Positions 25,687 through 35,090 of a stretch of 53,635 bases of DNA are shown piece after piece. Source of the stretch: Lachnospiraceae bacterium (lineage in GTDB: Bacteria; Bacillota; Clostridia; Lachnospirales; Lachnospiraceae). The number at the start of each line of letters is the position of its first letter. Position 1 is the stretch's first letter. Position numbers and translations under genes: made by a program. The notes beneath the pieces were generated by a model that had not been told where the DNA came from, searched no databases, and worked only from the letters and a program-made list of their open reading frames with translations. The stretch lies in assembly GCA_017439675.1 (NCBI GenBank), contig JAFSIQ010000027.1, forward strand, positions 1 to 53,635. The letters are read 5' to 3'.

Positions 25687-27348
25687 TTAGAATTCCAATA
25701 CCGCACCACGGTTACCAGAAGTTACCATCTTCGCATATCTTGCAAGATATCCTGTTGTCACCTTAGGCTCTCTTGGTGTCCAGTTTGCTTTTCTCTTAGC
25801 CATTTCTTCTTCCGAAACATCTAAATCTAAAGTATGATTATCAATATCAATCTTGATAATATCGCCTTCCTCAACAAATGCGATTGGACCACCAACTGCT
25901 GCTTCTGGAGACACATGACCAATGGACGCACCACGGCTAGCTCCAGAAAAACGACCATCTGTAATAAGTGCTACAGATGAACCAAGTCCCATACCTGCGA
26001 TAGCGGATGTAGGATTCAACATCTCTCTCATACCAGGACCACCCTTAGGACCTTCATAACGAATCACCACTACATCACCGGCAACAATCTTTCCACCCTT
26101 AATCGCCGCAATTGCATCTTCCTCACAATCAAATACTCTGGCTGGACCTTCGTGCTTCATCATTTCAGGTACTACTGCGGAACGCTTAACAACGGAACCA
26201 TATGGTGCAAGGTTACCCTTTAATACTGCAAGACCACCGGTTTCACTGTACGGATTATCCATCGGACGGATTACTTCAGTATTCTTATTCTCATAGCCTT
26301 CAACAGCTTCACCAATTGTCTTACCAGTTACTGTCATACAGTCTTCATTCAATAATCCCTTGCTCTTCAACTGGTTCATAACTGCATATACACCACCTGC
26401 TTCATTTAAGTCTTCCATATAAGTAGGACCTGCCGGAGCCAAATGACAAAGGTTCGGCGTCTTTGCATTTACCTCATTTGCAAGTGAAATATCAAAATCA
26501 AATCCAATCTCATGTGCAATAGCTGGAATATGTAACATTGAATTTGTAGAACAACCAAGTGCCATATCTACTGTTAAAGCATTCATAATTGCCTCTTTTG
26601 TGATAATGTCTCTTGGACGAATGTTCTTATTGTACATATCCATAACTGCCATACCTGCATGCTTTGCAAGCTTCAATCTCTCAGAATATACAGCAGGGAT
26701 AGTTCCGTTTCCTGGAAGTCCCATACCGAGTGCTTCTGTTAAACAGTTCATTGAGTTTGCTGTGTACATACCTGAACATGAACCACAGGTTGGACATGCC
26801 TTACACTCAAATTCATTGACATCCTCTTCACTCATAGTGCCTGCCGCATAAGAACCAACTGCCTCAAACATAGAAGAAAGAGAAGTCTTATGACCCTTTA
26901 CATGACCTGCAAGCATTGGACCACCGGATACAAATACGGTTGGTACATTTACTCTTGCCGCTGCCATCAAAAGACCTGGAACGTTCTTATCGCAGTTTGG
27001 AATCATAACCAATGCATCAAACTGATGAGCAATTGCCATACACTCTGTAGAGTCTGCAATCAAATCTCTTGTTACCAAAGAATATTTCATACCAATGTGT
27101 CCCATGGCGATACCATCACATACTGCAATCGCCGGGAACATAATTGGTGTACCACCTGCTGCTGCAACACCAAGCTTAACAGCCTGTGCAATCTTATCTA
27201 AATTCATATGACCCGGTACAATTTCATTGTATGAACAAACAATACCAACTAAAGGCTTCTTCATTTCTTCTTCTGTCATGCCTAATGCATTGAATAAAGA
27301 TCTGTGTGGTGCTTGCTGCATACCTGTTTTAACATTATCACTCTTCAT
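25687..27348 (-). CDS. ilvD: Dihydroxy-acid dehydratase
   Basis: IlvD dehydrates 2,3-dihydroxy acids to the 2-oxo acids that are precursors of valine and isoleucine; Fe-S enzyme. The 553-aa protein contains the family motifs with cluster cysteines, [20 protein letters not shown] and [19 protein letters not shown], and the C-terminal [15 protein letters not shown]. The ATG at 27348 is preferred, because AAGGAG lies seven bases upstream; the ATG two codons earlier touches it. The start overlaps the end of a 51-aa membrane protein gene by 11 bases. Confidence 0.96.
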   Translation of the reverse strand: MKSDNVKTGMQQAPHRSLFNALGMTEEEMKKPLVGIVCSYNEIVPGHMNLDKIAQAVKLGVAAAGGTPIMFPAIAVCDGIAMGHIGMKYSLVTRDLIADSTECMAIAHQFDALVMIPNCDKNVPGLLMAAARVNVPTVFVSGGPMLAGHVKGHKTSLSSMFEAVGSYAAGTMSEEDVNEFECKACPTCGSCSGMYTANSMNCLTEALGMGLPGNGTIPAVYSERLKLAKHAGMAVMDMYNKNIRPRDIITKEAIMNALTVDMALGCSTNSMLHIPAIAHEIGFDFDISLANEVNAKTPNLCHLAPAGPTYMEDLNEAGGVYAVMNQLKSKGLLNEDCMTVTGKTIGEAVEGYENKNTEVIRPMDNPYSETGGLAVLKGNLAPYGSVVKRSAVVPEMMKHEGPARVFDCEEDAIAAIKGGKIVAGDVVVIRYEGPKGGPGMREMLNPTSAIAGMGLGSSVALITDGRFSGASRGASIGHVSPEAAVGGPIAFVEEGDIIKIDIDNHTLDLDVSEEEMAKRKANWTPREPKVTTGYLARYAKMVTSGNRGAVLEF

Positions 27349-27493
27349 ACTCATTCTCCTTCTTTTCTTTGTGTTTTTTGTATAAATAATAACCTAAGAA
27401 ACATAAACCTGCTGCTAATACAATTGCCAATCCAACTGGAACCAAAAACTTTTCTATATATGCTCCGATTCTCATTATTTGATAACTTTTCAT
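27338..27493 (-). CDS. 51-aa single-pass membrane protein upstream of ilvD
   Basis: A frame with a strong AGGAGG ribosome site upstream of the ATG at 27493. The peptide has one hydrophobic segment (about residues 17-38, [20 protein letters not shown]) and a highly basic and acidic tail ([13 protein letters not shown]). It overlaps the ilvD start, so ilvD translation is probably coupled to it. I do not recognise a family. Confidence 0.65.
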   Translation of the reverse strand: MKSYQIMRIGAYIEKFLVPVGLAIVLAAGLCFLGYYLYKKHKEKKENEYEE

Positions 27494-27582
27494 CCTTAAA
27501 CCTCCTTGTTCATCAACAAAGGCAACTATTCAGATGCTCACAATTGCAAACAATATCCATTGCGGGATTTATAACTTATTAT

Positions 27583-28665
27583 TTATATTCTCTCTACAAT
27601 CAAATCGCCCATCTCAGAACAGCTTACAAGCTGTGTTCCCTCTGAAACGATATCACATGTTCTATAGCCATCTACTAATACTTGCTTCACGGCTGCTTCC
27701 ACTGCATCTGCTTCTGTGTCTAAGTCTAATGAGAAACGTAACAACATTGCAGCTGAAAGAATGGTTGCAATTGGGTTTGCCTTGTTCTGTCCTGCAATAT
27801 CTGGAGCAGAACCACCACTTGGCTCGTACATTCCAAACTTGGTTTCATTTAATGAAGCAGAAGCTAACATTCCAATGGAACCTGTCACCATAGAAGCCTC
27901 ATCTGACAAAATATCACCAAACATGTTCTCTGTCAAAATAACATCAAACTGTGCCGGATCCTTTACCAACTGCATCGCACAATTGTCTACCAACATATGC
28001 TCTACTTCCACCTCTGGATAGTCCTTCGCCACCTCATTGACAACAGCTCTCCAAAGTCTGGAAGAATCCAAAACATTCGCCTTATCAACAGAAGTTACTT
28101 TCTTTCTTCTCTTCATGGCAATGTCAAATCCGCGAATAGCAATTCTACGAATCTCATCCTCAGAATAAGTCAATGTATCAATTGCCTTTCTCTTACCATT
28201 TTCTTCGATGGTCTTGCGTTCACCAAAGTATAAACCACCAGTCAGCTCACGCATAATCATCATATCAAATCCCTTGTCTGCAATCTCTTCCTTTAACGGA
28301 CATGCACCCTTTAATTCTGGATAAAGAAGTGCCGGACGAAGATTTGCAAACAAGCCTAACTCTTTACGAATCTTAAGAAGTCCCGCTTCTGGTCTTAAGT
28401 GTGGCTCTAACTTGTACCATGGTGAAGTATTGGTATCACCACCGATGGAACCAAGAAGTACCGCATCTGCTTCCTTTGCCTTAGCTACTGCTTCATCTGT
28501 CAGAGGTACACCGTGCGCATCAATGGAACATCCACCCATCAAAAGCTGCTCATAGTTAAATGTATGACCAAACTTTTCTCCTACTTTATCAAGTACCTTC
28601 ATCGCCTCAGAGACAACCTCTGGACCGATACCATCACCTTTGATTACTGCTAAATTGTAGTTCAT
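27583..28665 (-). CDS. leuB: 3-isopropylmalate dehydrogenase
   Basis: LeuB oxidatively decarboxylates 3-isopropylmalate in leucine synthesis. The 360-aa protein starts [17 protein letters not shown]. It carries the substrate and metal motifs [32 protein letters not shown] and the nucleotide segment [20 protein letters not shown]. The ATG at 28665 has AGGAG five bases upstream. It begins 13 bases after the stop of the surface protein gene, so both are probably on one transcript. Confidence 0.96.
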   Translation of the reverse strand: MNYNLAVIKGDGIGPEVVSEAMKVLDKVGEKFGHTFNYEQLLMGGCSIDAHGVPLTDEAVAKAKEADAVLLGSIGGDTNTSPWYKLEPHLRPEAGLLKIRKELGLFANLRPALLYPELKGACPLKEEIADKGFDMMIMRELTGGLYFGERKTIEENGKRKAIDTLTYSEDEIRRIAIRGFDIAMKRRKKVTSVDKANVLDSSRLWRAVVNEVAKDYPEVEVEHMLVDNCAMQLVKDPAQFDVILTENMFGDILSDEASMVTGSIGMLASASLNETKFGMYEPSGGSAPDIAGQNKANPIATILSAAMLLRFSLDLDTEADAVEAAVKQVLVDGYRTCDIVSEGTQLVSCSEMGDLIVERI

Positions 28666-28678
28666 AACGTCTCCTTTA

Positions 28679-30388
28679 CTATCGATACAATGTTCCACCA
28701 CTGACCTTAATCGTAATCTTTCCATTACGCAAGTCTGTAGTTTTCTTTGTAATTTTACTCTTTTTAATCTTAATGGTTACTGGCTTCATGCTATATGCAG
28801 GTGCTTTCACTTTAAATTTTGCATACTTCTGCTTCGCAATCTTCTTGCCATCTTTATATACCGTAATGGTCAAATTCTTCAAGTAACTACCACTCTGACC
28901 GAAATTATTCAAAAAATGACCAGTAATAATATAATTACCCTTAGAATCCCTTTTAATCTTAGAAAAACCAAAACCTGCAATATTTTTTTCGTATGCAGAA
29001 GGTTTCTTTGAATAAGATTCCAACTTACTGCGTTCGTTGTTCTTAATCGTTATTTTGCAAGTAACCGTTGTTCCTGCCGCTGTAGCTGTTATATTGACTT
29101 TTCCTTTTTTCTTTGCTTTAACAACACCTTCTGCATTAACAGTCGCAATTTTTGAATTGGACGATTTCCACTGAACCTCTATACCATCTGTTGCTTTTAA
29201 TTGGAAGGTAGACGCAACACCAACTGTAATTTTTGTTTTATTTAGTTTGAATTCTCCTACCGTTACAGCACATGTCATTGAAACACCATTATTAACTGCT
29301 GTAACAATTGCATTACCACTTCCTACACCTACAATCAAACCGTTCTCTGAAACAGTAACAATATTAGAATCTGACGAAGCCCAACTTGTTGTTCCTACCG
29401 GATTCGTAACGGATAACTGATAACTTTCCCCAAACTTAAGATTTATTTTCTCATCCTGCATATAAGTATCTGTTCTCACAATATTGGTATTATAACTACC
29501 ATAATACTTCTTATAAAAAGTAGAATCCTTTGCACAATATACTGTCTCCACATCAGCACCATACATAGCATTGGTATCCAATTGTACATTATCACAGTTT
29601 GCAACTAACTTTTTAATTGTTGTAGTATAAAATGCACTTTCTCCTATCCTTTGCAAGCTAACCGGAAGAACCAGCTCTTCAATTGTCCCTCCATGAGAAA
29701 ACGCTCTTTCTTCAATGGATTTGATTGTATTGGGAAACTTAACGGTTGTTATTGCCTTACAACCTGCGAACATTCTTGGGGGCACCACTGTACATCCCTC
29801 TTCAAATGTAACTGTTTTTAAATAACTTGAAGAATAAAATATACTATCTCCCCATGTCGTAACTGATTTCGGAATCGTAATTTCACTAAATGTAGCATAG
29901 CCAAATGCACATTCCTCAATTGTGGTAACCGTGGAAGGGATTTGAAAACTACTCAAAGCACAATGAAAAAATGCTCTATCTCCAATATACTCCAACCCAT
30001 CCTCTGAAAATATCACTTGTTGCAAATAATAACAACTGTCAAAACATTTCTCACCTATCTTTTTGACAGTTCCTGGTATTTCCACCAACACCAAATTGTT
30101 TTCGTTGCTAAATGCGTATTCACCCAAGGATGTAACTGTATATGTAACACCATTATTAGTGACGGTTTCAGGAATTCGAATGCCTACATTTTTATCTGCA
30201 ATGCTACTACAATCCGTTATTGCCACCGTACTATTATCTTCATTAACAGAGTATGTTACTGTAGTTGTTATTCCCTCTGATGAATAAGTCAAATCAAAAG
30301 TTTCCGCATGCACAGTCTTACTTGACAGTATATATCCCAACACAACCGCACAAACCACAAACAATCTCTTCCCAAATTTTAATTTCAT
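28679..30388 (-). CDS. BspA-like leucine-rich-repeat surface protein with Ig-like domains
   Basis: A 569-aa exported protein with no biosynthetic role evident. A signal peptide (about residues 1-28, ending near VHA) is followed by a short beta region. Six or more BspA-type LRR_5 repeats follow (about 85-300), with the patterns [26 protein letters not shown] and [10 protein letters not shown]. Two bacterial Ig-like (Big_2) domains lie at about 315-385 and 390-460, each with a 'W.SS.S.I.TV...G.V.' pattern. A lysine-rich beta C-terminal domain of about 100 residues ends the protein. There is no LPXTG sorting signal. It sits between leuD and leuB in the same direction, 13 bases before leuB, which is an unexpected place for a surface protein. 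Confidence 0.88.
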   Translation of the reverse strand: MKLKFGKRLFVVCAVVLGYILSSKTVHAETFDLTYSSEGITTTVTYSVNEDNSTVAITDCSSIADKNVGIRIPETVTNNGVTYTVTSLGEYAFSNENNLVLVEIPGTVKKIGEKCFDSCYYLQQVIFSEDGLEYIGDRAFFHCALSSFQIPSTVTTIEECAFGYATFSEITIPKSVTTWGDSIFYSSSYLKTVTFEEGCTVVPPRMFAGCKAITTVKFPNTIKSIEERAFSHGGTIEELVLPVSLQRIGESAFYTTTIKKLVANCDNVQLDTNAMYGADVETVYCAKDSTFYKKYYGSYNTNIVRTDTYMQDEKINLKFGESYQLSVTNPVGTTSWASSDSNIVTVSENGLIVGVGSGNAIVTAVNNGVSMTCAVTVGEFKLNKTKITVGVASTFQLKATDGIEVQWKSSNSKIATVNAEGVVKAKKKGKVNITATAAGTTVTCKITIKNNERSKLESYSKKPSAYEKNIAGFGFSKIKRDSKGNYIITGHFLNNFGQSGSYLKNLTITVYKDGKKIAKQKYAKFKVKAPAYSMKPVTIKIKKSKITKKTTDLRNGKITIKVSGGTLYR

Positions 30389-30481
30389 ATTCTCACCTCT
30401 CTGTGTAAAGCATGTCTGAACTGCACCCTTCACTCTTCTAACACACAATTACACCTTTGTCTTAATAGCAAATTATATAGC

Positions 30482-30967
30482 TTACTTATTATTAATATAA
30501 TTCACAAGACCCTCAGCCTTAATAATCTCCTGCATAAATGGTGGGAAGGCCTGACCCTTGAACTCAGTTCCCTTTGTCTTATTGTAAATCATACCGCTAT
30601 CAAAATCGATTTCCACTTCATCGCCAGCTTCAATTCCCTTTGCAGCCTCAGGACATTCAATAATTGGAAGTCCGATGTTAATTGCGTTGCGGTAGAAAAT
30701 TCTTGCAAATGTCTCAGCGATTACACAGCTAATTCCACTTGCTTTAATAGCTATCGGTGCATGCTCTCTAGAAGAACCACAACCAAAGTTCTTATTCGCC
30801 ACCATAATATCTCCTGGTTTTACGCGGTTAACAAAATCCTTATCAATATCCTCCATACAGTTCTTAGCAAGCTCTGCTGGGTCGGATGAATTCAAATATC
30901 TAGCTGGAATGATAACGTCCGTATCTACGTTATCACCATACTTATGTACAATACCATGTGCCTTCAT
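30482..30967 (-). CDS. leuD: 3-isopropylmalate dehydratase, small subunit
   Basis: LeuD forms the isopropylmalate isomerase with LeuC. The 161-aa protein is the short, archaeal-like class: [18 protein letters not shown], then the active-site segment [20 protein letters not shown] and [20 protein letters not shown] precedes the start. It follows leuC after a 121-base gap. Confidence 0.96.
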   Translation of the reverse strand: MKAHGIVHKYGDNVDTDVIIPARYLNSSDPAELAKNCMEDIDKDFVNRVKPGDIMVANKNFGCGSSREHAPIAIKASGISCVIAETFARIFYRNAINIGLPIIECPEAAKGIEAGDEVEIDFDSGMIYNKTKGTEFKGQAFPPFMQEIIKAEGLVNYINNK

Positions 30968-31088
30968 GTCTTATATCCTCCTATAATCATACAATTCTTA
31001 CTTAATTATCGTCTGACTAATAAACATCTTAGTCCATACTATACTATGAACATTTCCTACTTTAAGCACTGTCAAACCTTTTTACGCT

Positions 31089-32354
31089 TTACAATCCTAG
31101 CTCACATGGACAAGAAATCTTACCTGTCACCGCTGAAGCTGCTGCAACTGCTGGTGAAGCCAAATAAATTTCTGAATCTACATGTCCCATACGTCCTACG
31201 AAGTTACGGTTTGTGGTTGCAACAGCCTTCTCGCCTGCTGCAAGAATACCCATATGACCACCAAGACATGGACCACAGGTTGGTGTAGAAACAACTGCGC
31301 CTGCCTCAATAAATGTCTTAAGAAGTCCTTCTTCCATTGCCTGCAAATAGATTGCCTGTGTTGCCGGAATTACGATAACACGAAGTCCCTTTGCACACTT
31401 CTTACCTTCTAATACCTTTGCCGCAACTCTTAAATCCTCAATACGTCCGTTGGTACAAGAACCAATTACTACCTGATCAATCTTAATCTCAGGCACTTCT
31501 GAGATTTTCTTTGTATTCTCTGGTAAATGTGGAAATGCTACCGTTGGCTCAAGCTCACTTAAATCAATAGTATATGTCTCATCATATACTGCATCCTCAT
31601 CAGCTTCATATACGGTATATTCCTTTACAGAATGCTCCTTCATATATTCAACAGTCTTCTCATCTACTGGGAAAATACCATTTTTTGCACCGGCTTCGAT
31701 TGCCATGTTTGCCATAGAAAAACGATCATCCATAGAAAGATTTGCAATACCATCACCAACAAACTCCATCGACTTATAAAGTGCACCATCTACACCAATT
31801 AAACCAATTATATGCAAAATTACATCCTTACCACTCACCCATTTCTTAGGCTTACCTGTCAATACAAACTTGATAGCGGAAGGAACCTTAAACCAAGCCT
31901 TACCAGTTGCCATACCTGCTGCCATATCTGTAGAACCAACACCGGTAGAAAATGCTCCTAATGCTCCATATGTACAAGTATGAGAATCTGCACCGATACA
32001 AGTCTCTCCTGCTACGATTAAACCTTTCTCTGGTAACAATGCATGCTCAATACCCATCTCACCAACATCAAAAAAATTGGTAATGTCATGAGCACATGCA
32101 TACTCTCTCACACATTTGCAGTGCTCTGCACTCTTAATATCCTTGTTTGGTGTAAAATGATCCAACACCATTGCAATCTTATCCTTATCAAACACCTTAT
32201 CCGTTTTGAACTTATCCATCTCATGAATCGCCACTGGTGTTGTTACATCATTTCCTAATACCAAATCTAAGTCTGCCTCAATTAACTGTCCTGCTGAAAC
32301 CTCTGGCAAACCAGCATGTGCAGCTAAGATTTTCTGTGTCATTGTCATTCCCAT
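31089..32354 (-). CDS. leuC: 3-isopropylmalate dehydratase, large subunit
   Basis: LeuC is the Fe-S aconitase-family subunit of isopropylmalate isomerase. The 421-aa protein has the cluster-binding cysteines in VIGSCTNGR and [15 protein letters not shown], and [16 protein letters not shown]. The ATG at 32354 has AGGAG about ten bases upstream and starts [15 protein letters not shown], as homologues do; a 30-residue upstream extension of the frame is leader sequence. It is the first gene of the leu-ilv-ser run. Confidence 0.95.
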   Translation of the reverse strand: MGMTMTQKILAAHAGLPEVSAGQLIEADLDLVLGNDVTTPVAIHEMDKFKTDKVFDKDKIAMVLDHFTPNKDIKSAEHCKCVREYACAHDITNFFDVGEMGIEHALLPEKGLIVAGETCIGADSHTCTYGALGAFSTGVGSTDMAAGMATGKAWFKVPSAIKFVLTGKPKKWVSGKDVILHIIGLIGVDGALYKSMEFVGDGIANLSMDDRFSMANMAIEAGAKNGIFPVDEKTVEYMKEHSVKEYTVYEADEDAVYDETYTIDLSELEPTVAFPHLPENTKKISEVPEIKIDQVVIGSCTNGRIEDLRVAAKVLEGKKCAKGLRVIVIPATQAIYLQAMEEGLLKTFIEAGAVVSTPTCGPCLGGHMGILAAGEKAVATTNRNFVGRMGHVDSEIYLASPAVAAASAVTGKISCPCELGL

Positions 32355-32569
32355 AACACAACTCTCCTTTTCTTCATAAAATTCCTGGTCTTGCAAATTC
32401 AAATCAAGGATTGCTCCAAGATATTTACTTCCCACAAATTGCAAGCACTCATCGCTTCAAAATACATGAAATTTGCAAAACTTCTTATCATTGCATAATA
32501 TTTATCATTAAAAATATATCATATGTACATTTATAATAAAAATATATATATTGAATACTTATAATAACC

Positions 32570-32589
32570 AAAAGTTATAAATAACTTTT
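32570..32589. promoter_or_regulatory. 20-bp perfect palindrome, candidate LysR operator
   Basis: AAAAGTTAT-AA-ATAACTTTT lies between the divergent leuC and LysR genes, about 10-30 bases downstream of the predicted leuC transcription start. A related half-site, ACTTATAATAACC, lies just to its left. The position between regulator and regulated gene is typical for LysR-type binding sites. The 385-base gap (32355-32739) otherwise holds a leader of about 245 bases before leuC in which I see no gene. Confidence 0.5.
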
Positions 32590-32606
32590 CAAATGCAACC
32601 TTTCCT

Positions 32607-32635
32607 ATTATAATATTAAAAACAAGGATAATCAA
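32607..32635 (-). promoter_or_regulatory. Sigma-A promoter of the leuC operon
   Basis: TTGATT (32635-32630) and a perfect TATAAT (32612-32607) are separated by exactly 17 bases on the minus strand. The transcript would carry an untranslated leader of about 245 bases before leuC, including the palindrome at 32570-32589. Confidence 0.65.
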
Positions 32636-32739
32636 CCAAAATTCCACAATACATAAGAATAAAGATAATGAACCGCATTTACAAAATATACAAAAAGAAC
32701 GATAACCGTACAACGAAACGAATATACGGAGGAAACATT

Positions 32740-33726
32740 ATGGAACAAAACTTGAATTATTACAAAATTTTTTATGAGGTGGCAAAAACCGGCAATATTA
32801 GCAAAGCAGCCGATGCACTATATATCAGCCAGCCTGCCGTTTCAAAATCCATCACAAAATTAGAGCACTCCTTAAATCACACGCTCTTTATCCGCAGCAA
32901 AAAAGGTGTTAAGCTCACCGAGGAGGGACAGACCTTATTCAACCACCTTTCTTCTGCTTTTGACTCGATTGAAACTGCCGAAAAGGCGTTAAAGAGAATT
33001 GGACAGCTAGGTATAGGGCAACTGCGCATCGGAGTATCCACCTCCTTATGCAAATATATTTTACTTCCATATCTACAGGATTTCATCGAAGAAAATCCCC
33101 ATGTGAAGGTTTCTATTGAATGTAACCCAACCTACGAAACCATTCAATTACTGAAACAAGGAAAAATTGATATTGGTCTGATTTGCGAAACCCCATTGGA
33201 TAAGCAGTTTCATTTTATGCCACTGCGCTCTATTCAGGACACATTCATCACCACACAGACCTACTTAGATAACCTAATACTACGAGAGCAAGAGGAACAA
33301 AACGAATCGCCGGAAAATGCTTTTTCCGATTTGCCAAACGTTGCCGGTCTTCTACTATTTACAGAACCAACCCCAAAAAATCTGTTAGACCAATTAAGCC
33401 CAAAGGAAATAATAGAAAAATCAAATTTAATGTTATTGGATAAAGGAAACATTTCAAGAAATTATATTGACACCTACTTTGACACCAATAACATCAAGCC
33501 TGGACAGATATTAGAAATCAATAACATGGACTTACTTATCGACTTCGCTACAATCGGAATGGGGGTAGCCTGCGTGGTAAGGGAATTTGTCACTTCCTAT
33601 ATTGAGAATAATCAGGTTGTGGAAATTCCGTTAGACCATGAAATTGAAAAGCGCATGATTGGATTCATTTATGATGAACATCTACTGAGCAACACATGCA
33701 AAAAATTTATAGGGTTCTGTAAATAA
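32740..33726 (+). CDS. LysR-family transcriptional regulator
   Basis: A 328-aa regulator, the only convincing plus-strand gene in the window. The N-terminal winged helix (about 1-62) has the pattern FYEVAKTGNISKAADALYISQPAVSKSITKLE, here in two parts of the same helix-turn-helix. The remaining 230 residues form the two-lobed effector-binding domain. The ATG at 32740 has GGAGG seven bases upstream; 24 in-frame upstream residues are leader. It is divergent from leuC and probably regulates the leu-ilv run; the effector is not predictable from sequence. Confidence 0.93.
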   Translation: MEQNLNYYKIFYEVAKTGNISKAADALYISQPAVSKSITKLEHSLNHTLFIRSKKGVKLTEEGQTLFNHLSSAFDSIETAEKALKRIGQLGIGQLRIGVSTSLCKYILLPYLQDFIEENPHVKVSIECNPTYETIQLLKQGKIDIGLICETPLDKQFHFMPLRSIQDTFITTQTYLDNLILREQEEQNESPENAFSDLPNVAGLLLFTEPTPKNLLDQLSPKEIIEKSNLMLLDKGNISRNYIDTYFDTNNIKPGQILEINNMDLLIDFATIGMGVACVVREFVTSYIENNQVVEIPLDHEIEKRMIGFIYDEHLLSNTCKKFIGFCK

Positions 33727-33750
33727 TACAGAACCCCTATCATTCTTTTC
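33712..33750 (+). terminator. Terminator of the LysR gene, overlapping its stop codon
   Basis: GGGTTCTGTA (33712-33721) pairs with TACAGAACCC (33727-33736) around AATAA, which includes the TAA stop. It is followed by CTATCATTCTTTTC. The gene's last codons thus form one arm of the hairpin. Confidence 0.75.
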
Positions 33751-33829
33751 ATATTATATTTGTCACACCGTTTGGAATGAAACCATATATTTGACGCCAA
33801 ATGATTTTCAATCCTCAAATCCAGTATGG

Positions 33830-34924
33830 CTACAGTATCATTAGCGACTTATCAGAACGAGATAGTATCTCGCACCCGTTCTTCTTAACCACTACCAAGT
33901 CCTCAATTCTCACACCAAATCTTCCCGGCAAATAGATTCCTGGTTCATTGGTAATCACCATATTTTCTTTGGCTATCACTTCACATTTTTTTGAAAATCT
34001 GGGTTCCTCATGAATGTCCAGTCCCACGCCATGACCAAGTCCATGACCAAAGTAATCACCATATCCTTTGTCAGCAATGTAATCTCTTGCCAACGCATCT
34101 ACTTGATTACAATGCACTCCTTCCCGAATTCCATCCATAGCACGTAAATTCGCATCTAAAACAATCTGATACACCTTACGCATCTCCTCTGTCGGCTCAC
34201 CAAGTGCCACCGTACGTGTCATATCCGAACAATAACCCTCATATACACACCCAAAATCCATGGTGATAAAATCTCCTAGCTGTAGTTTCCGATTGGTAAC
34301 CTGGGCATGTGGCATAGAAGAATTAGGACCACTGGCAACAATGGTATCAAAGCTAAGCTTCGACGCCCCCTGTCGTTTCATATAAAACTCTAATTCCAAC
34401 GAGATATCCTGTTCCGATACTCCCGGCTTAATAAATGGAAGAATATGCGTAAATGCCGCATCACCGATTGCTTCTGCCTTTGCAATCTTGCTTAATTCTA
34501 CTTCATCCTTTATCATCCTACTTTCCATAATTGAATCCTGTGATAATAAAAAGCTACATTCTTTACAAACCTCGCACAATTTCAAATATTGCTGAAGGTT
34601 CATTGTACTTTCCACTGCTATGGATAACATTGATTCAGTAATATCGGAAAAGCAATCATTTACCAATTCCTTCACCAGTTCGCTAAATCCTCTATTCTCC
34701 ATCCGAATCAATGTAATCTCCGGACATTCCTTCTCCACCTGTTCATAATACCTAGAGTCTGTAATGAGATAACCAACTGACTTCTCAATCGGCAAAAAGA
34801 ACATTCCTTCCCCACCGGTAAAACCCGTATAATAATACAGATTGGAAGGACTATCTATAATGACCGCCTGCATTCCGGCTTTTTCTATATGATATTGTAA
34901 CTGTTTTCTTCTTTCTTGAAACAT
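33830..34924 (-). CDS. M24B metallopeptidase (Xaa-Pro aminopeptidase family)
   Basis: A 364-aa cytoplasmic peptidase expected to remove N-terminal residues preceding proline. The N-terminal creatinase-like domain (about 1-130) contains SNLYYYTGFTGGEG. The pita-bread catalytic domain holds the five metal ligands: two aspartates in MDFGCVYEGYCSDMTRTV, a histidine in GHGLGHGVGLDIHEEP, and glutamates in TNEPGIYLPG and GVRIEDLVVV. AGAGG lies seven bases upstream of the start. It follows the aroE-aroK fusion after a 149-base repeat-containing gap. Confidence 0.95.
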   Translation of the reverse strand: MFQERRKQLQYHIEKAGMQAVIIDSPSNLYYYTGFTGGEGMFFLPIEKSVGYLITDSRYYEQVEKECPEITLIRMENRGFSELVKELVNDCFSDITESMLSIAVESTMNLQQYLKLCEVCKECSFLLSQDSIMESRMIKDEVELSKIAKAEAIGDAAFTHILPFIKPGVSEQDISLELEFYMKRQGASKLSFDTIVASGPNSSMPHAQVTNRKLQLGDFITMDFGCVYEGYCSDMTRTVALGEPTEEMRKVYQIVLDANLRAMDGIREGVHCNQVDALARDYIADKGYGDYFGHGLGHGVGLDIHEEPRFSKKCEVIAKENMVITNEPGIYLPGRFGVRIEDLVVVKKNGCEILSRSDKSLMIL

Positions 34925-34973
34925 ATATCTACCTCTATTGCCGCTCTAATATATCTCATTGTTATCACATTCT

Positions 34974-35090
34974 TATGCATATGGCAATCGTCGCTAAACA
35001 CAAATTACCAACACATGCTTTTGTGCATCACAATCGTAACTAAATTCAAATTGATAATACTTACTTTCGTGCATCACAATCGCAAATGAA
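34974..35090. repeat. Imperfect ~46-bp tandem repeat around the aroK 3' end
   Basis: GTGCATCACAATCG occurs at 35023-35036 and at 35069-35082, 46 bases apart; a degenerate third copy (GCATATGGCAATCG) lies near 34977-34990. The second exact copy includes the stop codon of the aroE-aroK gene, so the 3' end of the gene appears to have been duplicated into the gap. Confidence 0.55.

Noticed and set aside
25687-32354. Insertion sequence carrying the BspA-like gene
   Set aside because: No transposase, terminal inverted repeats or target duplications were found around 28666-30481.
32355-32444. Thirty-residue N-terminal extension of LeuC
   Set aside because: Homologues begin at the downstream Met; the extension contains the ribosome site and leader sequence.
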